Below are positions 24,140 to 32,949 of a stretch of 64,000 nucleotides of DNA, in pieces. Every line of letters begins with the position of its first letter. Position 1 is the stretch's first letter. The notes below the pieces were generated by a model. It saw only the letters and a list, made by a program, of their open reading frames with translations. It ran no database searches and was not told the DNA's origin. Both the position numbers and the translations under genes were made by a program. Source of the DNA: CAJINA01 sp964647585 (GTDB lineage: Bacteria > Desulfobacterota > Desulfobacteria > Desulfobacterales > CAJINA01); contig CAZYGG010000002.1 in the NCBI GenBank assembly GCA_964647585.1, positions 62,001 through 126,000 of the forward strand, read 5' to 3'.

Positions 24140-25000
24140 CTATTCAGCAGCCGATGGGCGTGCTTCGCCGGCTGCCGGTTTAGCGTTTGCCCTCGAAAAC
24201 AGGCCGAGCCTGTCGACCAGGAGCGAAATTAAAAAAACAATACCGGCCACCAGGATTATCGCGGCACCGGAAGTTAGATCGTAGGCATAGGAGAGCCAGA
24301 GGCCGGCTACGGTGAAAACCGCGCCCAGCAGGCTGGCGCCCACCATCATCTGCGCCAGGGAGCGGGCATATTTTTCGACAATGAACGGTGGAATGGTCAG
24401 CAGGGCGATGACCAGGATCAAGCCGACCACCCGGATGACCAGCACAACAGTCACTGCCAGCAGGCCGATCATTGTAAAGTAAAGCGCCTTTACCGGGACA
24501 CCGCGAATACGGGCGAATTCGTCATCATAGGAAAGGGCCAGCAGGTCTTTGTAGTAATAGGCCACCAGTAAGGCAATCACGATGCCCATGCCCAGCATGA
24601 GATAGAGGTCCGTTGCCGGCACCGTCAGGATACTGCCGAAAAGGTAACTCATCAGGTCGACATTGTAGCCCGGCGTGAGGTCGATGAGGATAATGCCGGT
24701 GGCCATGCCCAGCGCCCAGATCACACCGATGATCGTATCCGCGCGGTGTTTGGACTTCAGGCTCACCGCGGCCATCAAAAAGGCAGCGGCCAGGGAAAAC
24801 CCGATGGTGCCAACCAGGTAGGGCCACCCAAAGAAAAGTGCCAGGCCGATGCCGCCATAGGCCGCATGGGCGATGCCGCCGGAAAGAAAGACAAGGCGGT
24901 TGACCACGGCGAGCGTTCCCATGATGCCGCAGATCACGCTGGCCAGCAGGCCGGCAGCCAGTGCATGCCGCATAAAGTCGAATTGCAGTGCTTCAATCAT
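24140..25000 (-). CDS. znuB: Zinc ABC transporter permease ZnuB
   Basis: A 286-residue integral membrane subunit of a group-9 (zinc/manganese) ABC importer. About eight hydrophobic segments are seen. Family marks are the start FDFMRHALAAGLLASVICGIMG, VFLSGGIAHAAYGGIGLALF (about 33-52), the ADTIIGVIWALGMATGIIL segment and the ATPase contact region SYDDEFARIRGVPVKALYF. It lies between znuC and the zur-like gene on the same strand with short gaps, so it is translated from the operon transcript. It moves zinc from ZnuA across the inner membrane. Confidence 0.92.
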   Translation of the reverse strand: MIEALQFDFMRHALAAGLLASVICGIMGTLAVVNRLVFLSGGIAHAAYGGIGLALFFGWPYLVGTIGFSLAAAFLMAAVSLKSKHRADTIIGVIWALGMATGIILIDLTPGYNVDLMSYLFGSILTVPATDLYLMLGMGIVIALLVAYYYKDLLALSYDDEFARIRGVPVKALYFTMIGLLAVTVVLVIRVVGLILVIALLTIPPFIVEKYARSLAQMMVGASLLGAVFTVAGLWLSYAYDLTSGAAIILVAGIVFLISLLVDRLGLFSRANAKPAAGEARPSAAE

Positions 25001-25041
25001 TTTATGTTTTCCCTTCAGCCTTCAGTCTTCAACCTTCCCGC

Positions 25042-25845
25042 CTAATGATCATGCTCTCCATGATCATGATGCTCATGCAATACCCGGTGGGGCAGGCGGC
25101 CGTGGGTCACCAGTTCCACGGGACATGCCTCTTCCACCGTACAGCTGTACATGGCGTCCAGCATTTCTCCGGTGATTTCCGCCTGGTCGTGGTAATGCAG
25201 GCGTTTGTTGACGCAGGCCACCGATTTAACATAGCGGGAAATCACCAGCAGATCATGGCTGACTACCAGGATGGTGATTTCCCGATTCAACCCCTTCAAG
25301 AGATCGAAGAATTCAGCCTGTCCCCGGGTGTCTATGTTGGCGGTGGGTTCATCCAGCAGCAGCAGATTTGGCTGGGTTACCAGGGCCCGGGCGATAAATA
25401 CCCGCTGGCGCTGGCCGCCGGAGAGTTCACTGATCTTCGTGTCGGCCCAGGGGGCCATATGCAAACGCTCAAGGGCGTTTGCCGCCTCCCGGCGGTCGGC
25501 ACCCGAATAGCGGGCCCTCCGCTTTTTCGGGTTGATTTTTCCCATGAGGACCACATCCAGGGCGGTGATTGGAAAGTTGTTGTTGATGTGGACATTCTGG
25601 GGGACGTAGCCGATCATGGGCGCTGCCGCCAGGGCGGGCTTGCCCATGACCCGGATAGTCCCATGGGTCGGTTCAAGCAAACCAAGGATCAATTTCAACA
25701 GGGTGCTTTTCCCGCCGCCGTTGGGACCGATCATGGCGGTAAAGTCCCCGGGCCGGATCTCAAGGCTCACGTTCTCGATGACCGGTTCTAGTTTATACGC
25801 AAAACTGACATCGTCCAGAGTGACAATGGGTGGGTTCGTATCCAA
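25042..25845 (-). CDS. znuC: Zinc ABC transporter ATP-binding protein ZnuC
   Basis: A 267-residue ABC ATPase. It has Walker A GPNGGGKSTLLKL (about 39-51), Q-loop YVPQNVH, signature ELSGGQRQRVFIARAL, Walker B LLLLDEPTANID and the switch His in VVSHD. The C-terminus carries a His-rich tail, HEHHDHGEHDH, which may bind zinc and sense its level, as in several zinc ATPases. Start is TTG at 25845 with GGAG 7 bases upstream. It precedes znuB in the operon. Confidence 0.93.
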   Translation of the reverse strand: MDTNPPIVTLDDVSFAYKLEPVIENVSLEIRPGDFTAMIGPNGGGKSTLLKLILGLLEPTHGTIRVMGKPALAAAPMIGYVPQNVHINNNFPITALDVVLMGKINPKKRRARYSGADRREAANALERLHMAPWADTKISELSGGQRQRVFIARALVTQPNLLLLDEPTANIDTRGQAEFFDLLKGLNREITILVVSHDLLVISRYVKSVACVNKRLHYHDQAEITGEMLDAMYSCTVEEACPVELVTHGRLPHRVLHEHHDHGEHDH

Positions 25846-25910
25846 GTGTTATCTCCCGATTATTGGGGTGTTATAAATGAACTCGTTTTCTTTGGTTAAG
25901 CTAGTGCCAT

Positions 25911-26032
25911 AAGGGTTCGAGGGGCCGAGGGTTCAAGGGGCCAAGTGAAAAACTTATAAGTGCCAAGCATGCTAAAAGCATGCGTAATACATTAAAAGAT
26001 ATACACTTGACCCTTCGAATCCTGGAACCCTT
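25911..26032. repeat. Palindromic repeat, family 5, between znuA and znuC
   Basis: AAGGGTTCGAGGGGCCGAGG at the left is answered by CCTTCGAATCCTGGAACCCTT at the right. An inner perfect hairpin GCATGC-TAAAA-GCATGC lies in the centre. Similar arms flank the region 49899-50275. Lying inside the operon, it may reduce expression of the distal genes or stabilise the znuA message. Confidence 0.6.
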
Positions 26033-26943
26033 TATTTCAAAGCCATTTTGAACTTCTCGGCCACTTCACGCAGGTTGGCCATCCAGTCCATGGCCAGGGG
26101 ATCGGCAAACGCCACCTGGCCGCCGATTTCCCGGGCCAACAGCAAAGCGCTCCGGGTGGAAAATTGCGGTTGGACAAAGATGACCTTGATCCGGTTTTCC
26201 CGGGCATGTTCGATCAGCTTTTTCAACTGAGCCGGTTTGGGGTTTTTGCCTTCAATTTCGATGGGCACCTGTTTGAGCGCGTAGGCTGAAGCAAAATAGC
26301 CCCAGGACGGATGAAATACCATGAAGCGCATGCCCTGCTTACCGGCAAAGACCTTCCACAATTCGGCATCCAATTGGTCAATCTCGGCCGAGAATTGTTT
26401 GAAGTTAGCCGCATATACATCTTTGTTGACCGGGTCGATTTCCTGAAGGCCGGCCAGAATCGCGTGGGCCTGGACCTTCACCAGGGGCGGCGAGAGCCAG
26501 ATATGCGGATCAAAGCCCGCCTGCCCGGAGTGGTTTTCGTTTTGTTCATCCGCCGTGTGCCGTTCCTGTACCTCTTCATGATGATAGTGGCTGGCCATGT
26601 GGATCTTGGTAATGCCGCTATCGGTATGCACGACCCGCATGGCTGGATTGGCCACGGTGATTTGAGGCAGCCACGCATTTTCAAAGGGGACCCCAATGGC
26701 AAAATAACACTTGGATTTTGCAAGTGCTACCATCTGCCTGGGTTTGGGTTCATAGGTGGCGGGGCTGGCACCGGGCTGGACCATAACCTGAACATCCACC
26801 AGGTCCTTGCCAATTTGTTGCACGAAATATTTCTGGGGCACGATACTGACAAAGACCGGCAGTTTCCCGGCGGCAAAGCCTGGGTGTGCAAAACCATATG
26901 AAATAACGATATAAATAATAACTCTAAAGCACCTGGCGAACAT
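26032..26943 (-). CDS. znuA: Zinc ABC transporter substrate-binding protein ZnuA
   Basis: A 303-residue periplasmic cluster 9 binding protein with an N-terminal signal peptide (residues 1-25, ending GFAAG). Metal ligands are visible: PGASPATYEPKPRQM (first site; Tyr replaces the usual His of the SPHTYEP motif), a His/Glu-rich loop SHYHHEEVQERHT (about 142-154) typical of zinc rather than manganese binders, FDPHIWLSPP (second His) and MVFHPSWGYFASAY (third His). The SPATYEP change leaves the first His ligand missing, which is odd. It is the first gene of the operon. Confidence 0.9.
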   Translation of the reverse strand: MFARCFRVIIYIVISYGFAHPGFAAGKLPVFVSIVPQKYFVQQIGKDLVDVQVMVQPGASPATYEPKPRQMVALAKSKCYFAIGVPFENAWLPQITVANPAMRVVHTDSGITKIHMASHYHHEEVQERHTADEQNENHSGQAGFDPHIWLSPPLVKVQAHAILAGLQEIDPVNKDVYAANFKQFSAEIDQLDAELWKVFAGKQGMRFMVFHPSWGYFASAYALKQVPIEIEGKNPKPAQLKKLIEHARENRIKVIFVQPQFSTRSALLLAREIGGQVAFADPLAMDWMANLREVAEKFKMALK

Positions 26944-27013
26944 GATTCATTCCGGCTGTAGTATGGGTTTGCATTCAATTGAAGCTATAAATATAGCCTG
27001 AAAAACGCTCTCA

Positions 27014-27030
27014 ATGCAAATATATTGCAT
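27014..27030. promoter_or_regulatory. Candidate Zur operator, perfect palindrome
   Basis: ATGCAA-ATATA-TTGCAT is a perfect inverted repeat about 70 bases upstream of the znuA start codon. A second small palindrome, GCTATA-AA-TATAGC, lies at 26984-26997. Position and symmetry fit a dimeric Fur-family repressor such as the zur-like product of this operon. Binding specificity is inferred. Confidence 0.5.
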
Positions 27031-27178
27031 CATCTTGCACGGCGCAACCCGCTCACTCAAATTTTTGGATTCTATAGCAATTGTCATATCAACGGTCCGG
27101 TTCATCACCTGGACGATACGGTGCAATTTATGGTAGAGGTGTCAAACTTGAATCTCCCTATCAGAAGGATCTTACACT

Positions 27179-27964
27179 ATGAAACGGATCAAACTGGTAT
27201 CCTGGAATGTAAACGGCCTGCGGGCCGCTATGAAAAAAGATTTTCTCGAATCCTGCAAGAAACTGGGTGCCGATGTAATCGGACTTCAGGAAACAAAGCT
27301 GCAGGCCGATCAGCGGACCGATCAGATGCTGAAGGTGGCCGACTACGACTCCCATTGGTCCTATGCTTCGACGAAAAAGGGCTACAGCGGCACAGTGGTC
27401 TATACCCGTAATGCAACCGGTGAGGTCAAAAACGGTATCGGCATTGATCGGTATGATGACGAGGGCCGGATTGTCGAAATCGATTGCGGCGATTTCATCT
27501 TTTTCAACATTTACTTTCCCAACGGGCAGATGAACGATGACCGCCTGGCCTACAAACTGGATTTCTACAAAGATTTTTTTGCCTATACCGATGATCTCAG
27601 GACTCAAGGGCGCAGCCTGGTCATTGCCGGCGACTACAACACGGCCCACAACGAGATCGATCTGAAAAACCCCAAGGCCAATGCAAAGCGTTCCGGTTTT
27701 TTACGCATCGAGCGGGACTGGCTGGATGAGATCATCTCAAGGGGCTACGTGGACACCTTCCGCCACTTCAACCCGGATACCGTCAAATACTCGTGGTGGT
27801 CCTACCGCTTCAACGCCCGCTCACGGAATGCCGGGTGGCGGATCGACTACTTCTTTGTCACGCAGGACATCATCGACAAGGGGTGGGTGGTGGATACCTT
27901 TATCGACAATGAGATCTTCGGGTCGGATCATTGTCCGATCGGGATAGTATTAGAAATACCGTGA
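27179..27964 (+). CDS. xth: Exodeoxyribonuclease III
   Basis: A 261-residue AP endonuclease/3'-5' exonuclease of the ExoA/Xth family, a base excision repair enzyme. Motifs are complete: LVSWNVNGLRA (Asn), IGLQETKLQ (metal-binding Glu), YSGTVVYTR, VIAGDYNTAHNEIDL (Asp and Asn), GFLRIERDWLDEI, WWSYRFNARSRNAGWRIDYFFV and the catalytic Asp-His in GSDHCPIGI. AAGGATC precedes the ATG. It is divergent from znuA and lies opposite, in repair terms, to the nfo gene 8 kb away. Confidence 0.95.
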   Translation: MKRIKLVSWNVNGLRAAMKKDFLESCKKLGADVIGLQETKLQADQRTDQMLKVADYDSHWSYASTKKGYSGTVVYTRNATGEVKNGIGIDRYDDEGRIVEIDCGDFIFFNIYFPNGQMNDDRLAYKLDFYKDFFAYTDDLRTQGRSLVIAGDYNTAHNEIDLKNPKANAKRSGFLRIERDWLDEIISRGYVDTFRHFNPDTVKYSWWSYRFNARSRNAGWRIDYFFVTQDIIDKGWVVDTFIDNEIFGSDHCPIGIVLEIP

Positions 27965-27994
27965 GCCGCACTAACAAGGCTGTCGACAGAATCG

Positions 27995-28115
27995 CCCCTC
28001 TCCCTTAACGGGGGAGGTCGGGTGGGGGTGCTGTTGGGGGTCTCGCGGTGTTGATGGCAGGCACAGATTTCGGGCAGATCACCCTCCCCCAGCCCCTCCC
28101 GTCAAGGGAGGGGGG
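27995..28115. repeat. Palindromic repeat, family 3, copy 2
   Basis: CCCCTCTCCCTTAACGGGGGAGG ... at the left pairs with CCTCCCGTCAAGGGAGGGG at the right, with CCCTCCCCCAGCCCC inside. It lies between two convergent genes. Confidence 0.8.
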
Positions 28116-28136
28116 TTATCTTTGATGGCCGGATAC

Positions 28137-29765
28137 TTATTCTTTTCCCGGGTCCATTGAAAACCCCGGCGGGAGCTCGTCGAACTGCCCTGATTCAGTT
28201 CCGTAACCGGCTTCTTTTTTCCGATCAAGGGCCAGGTCGAGTCCCCTGAAGCGCCCTTCTTTTTCGTAGGAACCGTCTGCCAGCCGAACTTCCTGGAAAG
28301 CTGTCACAATTATCGCAGCGTCGTTTTTTACCGGGCAGTGGTATTCGCAATAGCCGCATCCGGCGCACATGTTTTCCCTCACGATGGGCACCGGAACCGG
28401 TCTGTCCTTTTTCTTGATGAACTTTACGGCGTCATAGGGACACACCTCGTCACAGACCATGCACTTCTTATCGTGTTCCCAGGCGATGCATTTGTGCGGC
28501 AGGATAACCGCGGTGCCGGTTTTGGCCCAGATGCGTTCCTGTTTATCCAGGACCCGGATCGATTCGGTGGGGCACACCTGGGCGCAGCGATTGCAATGGG
28601 GGTCGCAGGGCCCGTGCCCGGGAATTACGGATGGGCTGAATAGCCCGATGAATCCCGATTCAAACCAGATGGGCTGGAGGGTGTTGGTGGGGCAGGCGGC
28701 CATGCACTCACCGCAGCGGATACAGCGTGAAAAGAGATCGGCTTCGGGCAGGGCCCCCGGCGGCCGGATCAAACGGTCGGGCACCACCCGTCCGACCTTA
28801 CGTTCTGCCAGGGGGGATTCGATCCCCGTCAGGGAGAGCAAAGCCGTGCCCGCACCGGCGGTACCCGCCAGCAGCAACTCCCGGCGACCGGTGGAAAAAG
28901 GCACCTTGGGATTGGCTATTTCCGGCTTCCCCGGAGAGTACCGGATTGCATCCACCGGGCAGACATCCTTACAGGTCTGGCAGAGAACGCACTCCCGATG
29001 GCGGGTTACCCGCCCCTCACCGGTGATGGCGCCCATTTTGCAGGCCCGGGTGCAGGTGCCGCACTCGGTGCACGCATCCGCAACCCTGCGCCGGAAGAGC
29101 GGCTTGCCGGAAACCAGTGCGAAGATGGCACCCGAGGGGCAGAGGTACCGGCACCAGAACCGGGGTGCCAGCAGACCCAGTCCGAAGAGAAGTGCATAGA
29201 AGCTGATAATAAACCCGGTGGTGGCAAACCCCACAGGCCGCAGGCCCGGGTTCAGCAGAATATCGGGATTGATTGCTTCGGCAAGGGACTGGGTAAAGAC
29301 GGTTGTCCATTGCAGGAGCAGCACTGTTGCGGGGTAGATTACCAGACCATAAAACCGGGTAATCAGGGAGAGGGGGGCGGCCAGGAAGATAAGCGAAACT
29401 TCCAGCAGGGCGGCACCGGCCAGCAAAGCCAGCAGGATGTACTTTAGATCGGGAAATTTCCCCGGGATCTGTTTACGCCGCCGGGTTCTGATAAGCGTAT
29501 CCCCGACATCAAGGGTAACCCCCATGGGGCAGAGCCACCCGCAGAAGAAACGGCCCAGCACCAGGCTGGTGAGGAGGATCACTATCGCCGGAATAAAGGC
29601 CGACAGGAAAACCCGGCCGCTCAAGAGCGTTCCGAGGAAAACCAGCGGGTCCAGCTCCAGCCATATTTTGAGCAGGCCGGTCCCCTGCGATCCCAGAGAA
29701 GCAAGTGTAATCAGGACCAGGAAAGTGATCAGTGACAGGATCTGGCATATGCGGCGCAGCCACAT
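28137..29765 (-). CDS. NapH/MauN-like membrane polyferredoxin with NapG-like tail
   Basis: With the ATG at 29765 the product has 542 residues. The N-terminal half has about five membrane segments and the NapH-type pair of cytoplasmic CP motifs, FFCGWLCPMGV and FWCRYLCPSGA, which are thought to take part in quinol/electron transfer. Then comes a 2[4Fe-4S] ferredoxin: CTECGTCTRACKMG and CVLCQTCKDVCP. The second half resembles NapG: a Tat-like RRELLLAG and hydrophobic stretch, then CIRCGECMAACP, CNRCAQVCP, CMVCDEVCP and CAGCGYCEYHCP. About six clusters make an electron wire across or along the membrane. Its start overlaps the stop of the DUF362 gene (TGATG), so the two are coupled. The terminal reductase is not encoded here. 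Confidence 0.85.
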   Translation of the reverse strand: MWLRRICQILSLITFLVLITLASLGSQGTGLLKIWLELDPLVFLGTLLSGRVFLSAFIPAIVILLTSLVLGRFFCGWLCPMGVTLDVGDTLIRTRRRKQIPGKFPDLKYILLALLAGAALLEVSLIFLAAPLSLITRFYGLVIYPATVLLLQWTTVFTQSLAEAINPDILLNPGLRPVGFATTGFIISFYALLFGLGLLAPRFWCRYLCPSGAIFALVSGKPLFRRRVADACTECGTCTRACKMGAITGEGRVTRHRECVLCQTCKDVCPVDAIRYSPGKPEIANPKVPFSTGRRELLLAGTAGAGTALLSLTGIESPLAERKVGRVVPDRLIRPPGALPEADLFSRCIRCGECMAACPTNTLQPIWFESGFIGLFSPSVIPGHGPCDPHCNRCAQVCPTESIRVLDKQERIWAKTGTAVILPHKCIAWEHDKKCMVCDEVCPYDAVKFIKKKDRPVPVPIVRENMCAGCGYCEYHCPVKNDAAIIVTAFQEVRLADGSYEKEGRFRGLDLALDRKKEAGYGTESGQFDELPPGFSMDPGKE

Positions 29766-30685
29766 CAGACAGACAACCTCCGGGTGTTGAGATTCTCGAT
29801 GTCCATGCGGCCCAGGCCACGCTTGTGGGCCAGACGGACATGGTTCACCTGGGACGGTTTGAATCGCCGGCCGTACCATTCAAACATGGATACAGCCGTC
29901 GCATCCGCAGCCACCATGTCGGCCGAGGCGATTACTGTATTTTCCCGGATCACCTTGCCGGGACCTTGCGGCCCACCGGTGGACAGTACCCGGCTGGCAT
30001 CTATTACGGCCAGATCAGACTTTAAAACCGTGCACAGGTCCACGATGGCGGTGTCCAGGTCGTAGCGGCCGTGGAAGACCCCCCGATCGTAAATCAGGCC
30101 CATCATGCCTTTCATGGAGAGGCTGACCCCGGCCGAACTGTGGCTCTTGGCGGTGGGGGCCGCGATGAGAACATCGCTTTTTAGCACGGCCTTCATGACA
30201 TCCGTGCGGGGGATATCTTCCGCTTGCGGGATGATGGTCTCCTTGAAAAGATGTGGGCTGGAGATGGCTCGCACCATGTTTTTATCCACCACTGCGCAGG
30301 CGTCCCGGATACCGCTTCTTTCAAGGCAGGCGTTCTCCATGTGCAGCATATTATCCGGAATCAATATGCTGGCCGCCCCGGCTTCCTGGCACATGATCGC
30401 CAGTTCGCGCACTACCTCCGGGCTGGTATTGGTGCCGGCCTCGGGCGGCCGGGCAAAGGACATGTTGGGTTTGATCACCACCCGGTTGCCCGGTTTGACA
30501 AAGCGCTGCATGCCGCCGAGCATCTCAACGGCGGCCCGGGTGGCTGCGGCCCGGTCACCCCTGACAATTGATACATCGGGGGCAGTGTCTGCGATGCCCG
30601 TTTTCGGTAGAAAGAGTCCGCTGCCGCCGGCCGCGAGCCAGAACATACCCTGCAGCTGGTATTTCAGGAATTCTCTTCGATTCAT
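29765..30685 (-). CDS. DUF362 domain protein with Tat-like signal
   Basis: ATG at 30685, with GGGAGG upstream, gives 306 residues beginning NRREFLKYQLQGMFWLAAGG, a twin-arginine-type signal. The DUF362 domain follows: IVRGDRAAATRAAVEMLGGM, VVIKPNMSFARPPEAGTNTSPEVV, ILIPDNMLH, KSHSSAGVSLSMKGMMG and DLAVIDASRVLSTGGPQGPG. DUF362 proteins often accompany ferredoxins in anaerobes, and their exact role is unknown. The stop codon overlaps the start of the polyferredoxin gene, so the two proteins probably work as one extracytoplasmic/membrane electron-transfer unit. Confidence 0.83.
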   Translation of the reverse strand: MNRREFLKYQLQGMFWLAAGGSGLFLPKTGIADTAPDVSIVRGDRAAATRAAVEMLGGMQRFVKPGNRVVIKPNMSFARPPEAGTNTSPEVVRELAIMCQEAGAASILIPDNMLHMENACLERSGIRDACAVVDKNMVRAISSPHLFKETIIPQAEDIPRTDVMKAVLKSDVLIAAPTAKSHSSAGVSLSMKGMMGLIYDRGVFHGRYDLDTAIVDLCTVLKSDLAVIDASRVLSTGGPQGPGKVIRENTVIASADMVAADATAVSMFEWYGRRFKPSQVNHVRLAHKRGLGRMDIENLNTRRLSV

Positions 30686-30756
30686 AAAACCCTCCCGGTT
30701 TAACTTGGGAATTGCCACCCACGGTCTTAGTTTGGAGTTGGCGGCATATTCGGGTG

Positions 30757-30849
30757 GGGATTCTTCGTCGCTTCGCTTCTCAGAATGACAGGAGACGGGC
30801 ATGCAATCATTTTAATTGTCACTCTGGGCGCCGCGAAGAGTCCCTAACA
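30757..30849. repeat. Palindromic repeat, family 2, copy 4, halves in swapped order
   Basis: GGATTCTTCGTCGCTTCG ... CAGAATGAC (30757-30789) precedes GTCACTCTGGGCGCCGCGAAG (30818-30838). Compared with the other copies, the two halves are in the opposite order, joined by a 28-base spacer. The following 30850-31114 shows no gene. Confidence 0.7.
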
Positions 30850-31114
30850 AGTTGAGGCAATGTACCCATATAATGCAAACCGTATGGTGTTCTGTCAACA
30901 GGAAGGGCTTGCATTGCAATTGGGTACCTTGCATGTTTCCGGAGAATATTGTAACGTAAAACCGGTTTTCGCCCCGGTTTCAAGCTCACGCTTTCTGCGA
31001 CTCGACTGACATCCGGTTTACAGTGCGATCTCAGCTCCGACCTCACTCCCGGAAGCCGGCCACCAAAACCTGACCATATCTCTGCAAACACCTGTAGCCT
31101 CATAGCGGTGCCTT

Positions 31115-31843
31115 ATGCACGGACAGAATGCCGTTTTTCTGACCCGGGAAGAAGCCGTGGACGCGATTCGGATTGACCTGCAGCAATACGAAACGCAGAC
31201 CGGCCTCTTGTGTGAACTATTCCCGGTTGTTATGGGTGCTGACGCTGTGGTTGTCCCGGACGATGACCCTCACCGGGTGTGGATAAAGAGCAAGGCCCGA
31301 GGTCCCATGCGCCCGGTCAGCAGCGATGAACTGGCGGGCACCCTTTTCAGCAAAATGGCCACAGTTGAGACATCCACGGAGCTTCTGGCCGACCTTTGCG
31401 CCAGCGTGTTTAAAGAACCGGCCGTTGCCGGCATTGACACCGAAACACGACGGGAAGGGATCTGGATTGAAACCGGCATGGACGGCTACGACTGTCGGCA
31501 GTGCGGGCGCTGCTGTCTGGCTCTGGACTATCATTCAGAATGTAGCGCGGCAGATTACGACCTCTGGCAGACACTCGGCCGCGATGACATTTTGAAATGG
31601 GTTCGCCTGATTCCGGGACCGGGCGGGACCCCTGGATACCGCATCTGGGTTGCGCCCGGTGAGATTGAGCCGATTTATGAATGTCCCTTTCTGCAAAGTG
31701 AGTCCGGTACCGGCAGGTACTTCTGCGGGATACATGACGTAAAACCTGAAATTTGTCGCCAGTACCCCTTCACCCGGAAACATGCCCGGATGACAGGTTG
31801 CCCGGGTTTCGATCAGAAACAATTCCATCATTCTCCCTTGTAA
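31115..31843 (+). CDS. YkgJ-family Cys-cluster protein, long form
   Basis: A 242-residue protein whose C-terminal half is a YkgJ-type (PF03692) metal-binding domain: YDCRQCGRCCLALDY (about 129-143), then CPFL ... YFCGIHDVKPEICRQYPF (about 190-220) and GCPGFDQ. Eight Cys fit an Fe-S or zinc site. The N-terminal 120 residues (AVDAIRIDLQQYETQTGLLC...) do not match a domain I recognise. YkgJ proteins have no settled function. Two other members lie in this window (44322 and 59351). No strong ribosome binding site is seen at this ATG. Confidence 0.78.
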   Translation: MHGQNAVFLTREEAVDAIRIDLQQYETQTGLLCELFPVVMGADAVVVPDDDPHRVWIKSKARGPMRPVSSDELAGTLFSKMATVETSTELLADLCASVFKEPAVAGIDTETRREGIWIETGMDGYDCRQCGRCCLALDYHSECSAADYDLWQTLGRDDILKWVRLIPGPGGTPGYRIWVAPGEIEPIYECPFLQSESGTGRYFCGIHDVKPEICRQYPFTRKHARMTGCPGFDQKQFHHSPL

Positions 31844-31918
31844 CCCGTTTTGTTCATAAGTTAGTGCGTAAACATTCTGTTCGAGGCTAGATTTTCAATG
31901 TTGGATGTTCAGCTTTTT

Positions 31919-32041
31919 CTCCTCCCCCTTGACGGGGGAGGCCGGGAGGGGGTGCTGTTAGGGTGTGCCTGGGTATGGATCGGATAGATTGCCTGTCGGT
32001 CTGTCACCCTCCCCCAACCCCTCCCGTCAAGGGAGGGGAGT
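31919..32041. repeat. Palindromic repeat, family 3, copy 3
   Basis: CTCCTCCCCCTTGACGGGGG at the left against CTCCCGTCAAGGGAGGGGAG at the right, with GGCCGGGAGGGGGTGCTG and CACCCTCCCCCAACC inside. Upstream of nudC. Confidence 0.85.
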
Positions 32042-32138
32042 TCTATTGCGAGGTGATCTCGTCAAGTGAAGGAAGTTTTCTTGAAAAGCGGTCTGTTGTT
32101 GATCAAACATCCGTTTCCGTATTATAAGCGTTCACATT

Positions 32139-32945
32139 ATGTTCAAAGCTTCTTTCAGATCCTCCCCGTCAGATCGGGAAAACGCCCTGTGGTTCGTCAT
32201 CCAGGGCGGCCGCCTGCTTGTGAAAAGAAACAGCCGTCCCGCTGTGATTCCGCAAACGAAACATCTTACTAAATACATCCCGAAGTTTATGCACACCCAG
32301 CTCCTGGGGCACCTTGACAAACAGCCGTGCTTTGCCGCCGGACCACCGCCTGATTTCCAGCCCGAAGATAACCTGGAATTCAGGGGCTTGAAGTCTCTTT
32401 TCGGCCGGATAGATGAAAACCACTTGTGGGTGGCTGGCCGGGCCAACCAGCTGGTGCGTTGGAGTCGGCACCACAGCTACTGCGGGAAATGCGGGCTGCC
32501 GACCGAGGATAAAATGGATGAGCGCGCGAAAATTTGCCCCGCCTGTGGCCTGGTAAACTACCCGCGGGTGTCCCCGGCCATTATTGTCGCGGTTATAAAG
32601 GACGGTCAGATTCTGCTGGCCCGCTCCGGTCGTTTCCCCGGGGGGTTCTTCAGCGTTCTGGCGGGGTTCGTGGAGCCCGGTGAGACCCTGGAGGCATGTG
32701 TGCAGCGGGAAGTTCGGGAGGAGACCGGGATCGAAGTGAACAATATCCGCTATTTCGGCAGCCAGCCCTGGCCGTTTCCCGATTCGCTTATGGTGGCTTT
32801 TACGGCCGATTATGCCGGGGGAAAGATTCAAATAGACGGTAAAGAGATTGTCGCCGCCGACTGGTATACCAAAGACAACCTGCCGGATATTCCGCCCGGT
32901 ATCAGCATTGCCCGGCAGTTGATCGATTGGTTTTCAGGAAAGTAG
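32139..32945 (+). CDS. nudC: NAD(+) diphosphatase NudC
   Basis: A 268-residue Nudix hydrolase that splits NAD(H) and removes NAD caps from RNA. The zinc ribbon YCGKCGLPTEDK ... ICPACGLVNYPRVSPA (about 113-148) is followed by the Nudix box GFVEPGETLEACVQREVREETGIEV (about 177-201) and the NudC-specific SQPWPFPDSLM motif (about 209-219). All key residues are present. The ribosome binding site is weak. A small gene follows 4 bases later. Confidence 0.93.
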   Translation: MFKASFRSSPSDRENALWFVIQGGRLLVKRNSRPAVIPQTKHLTKYIPKFMHTQLLGHLDKQPCFAAGPPPDFQPEDNLEFRGLKSLFGRIDENHLWVAGRANQLVRWSRHHSYCGKCGLPTEDKMDERAKICPACGLVNYPRVSPAIIVAVIKDGQILLARSGRFPGGFFSVLAGFVEPGETLEACVQREVREETGIEVNNIRYFGSQPWPFPDSLMVAFTADYAGGKIQIDGKEIVAADWYTKDNLPDIPPGISIARQLIDWFSGK

Positions 32946-32949
32946 ACCC

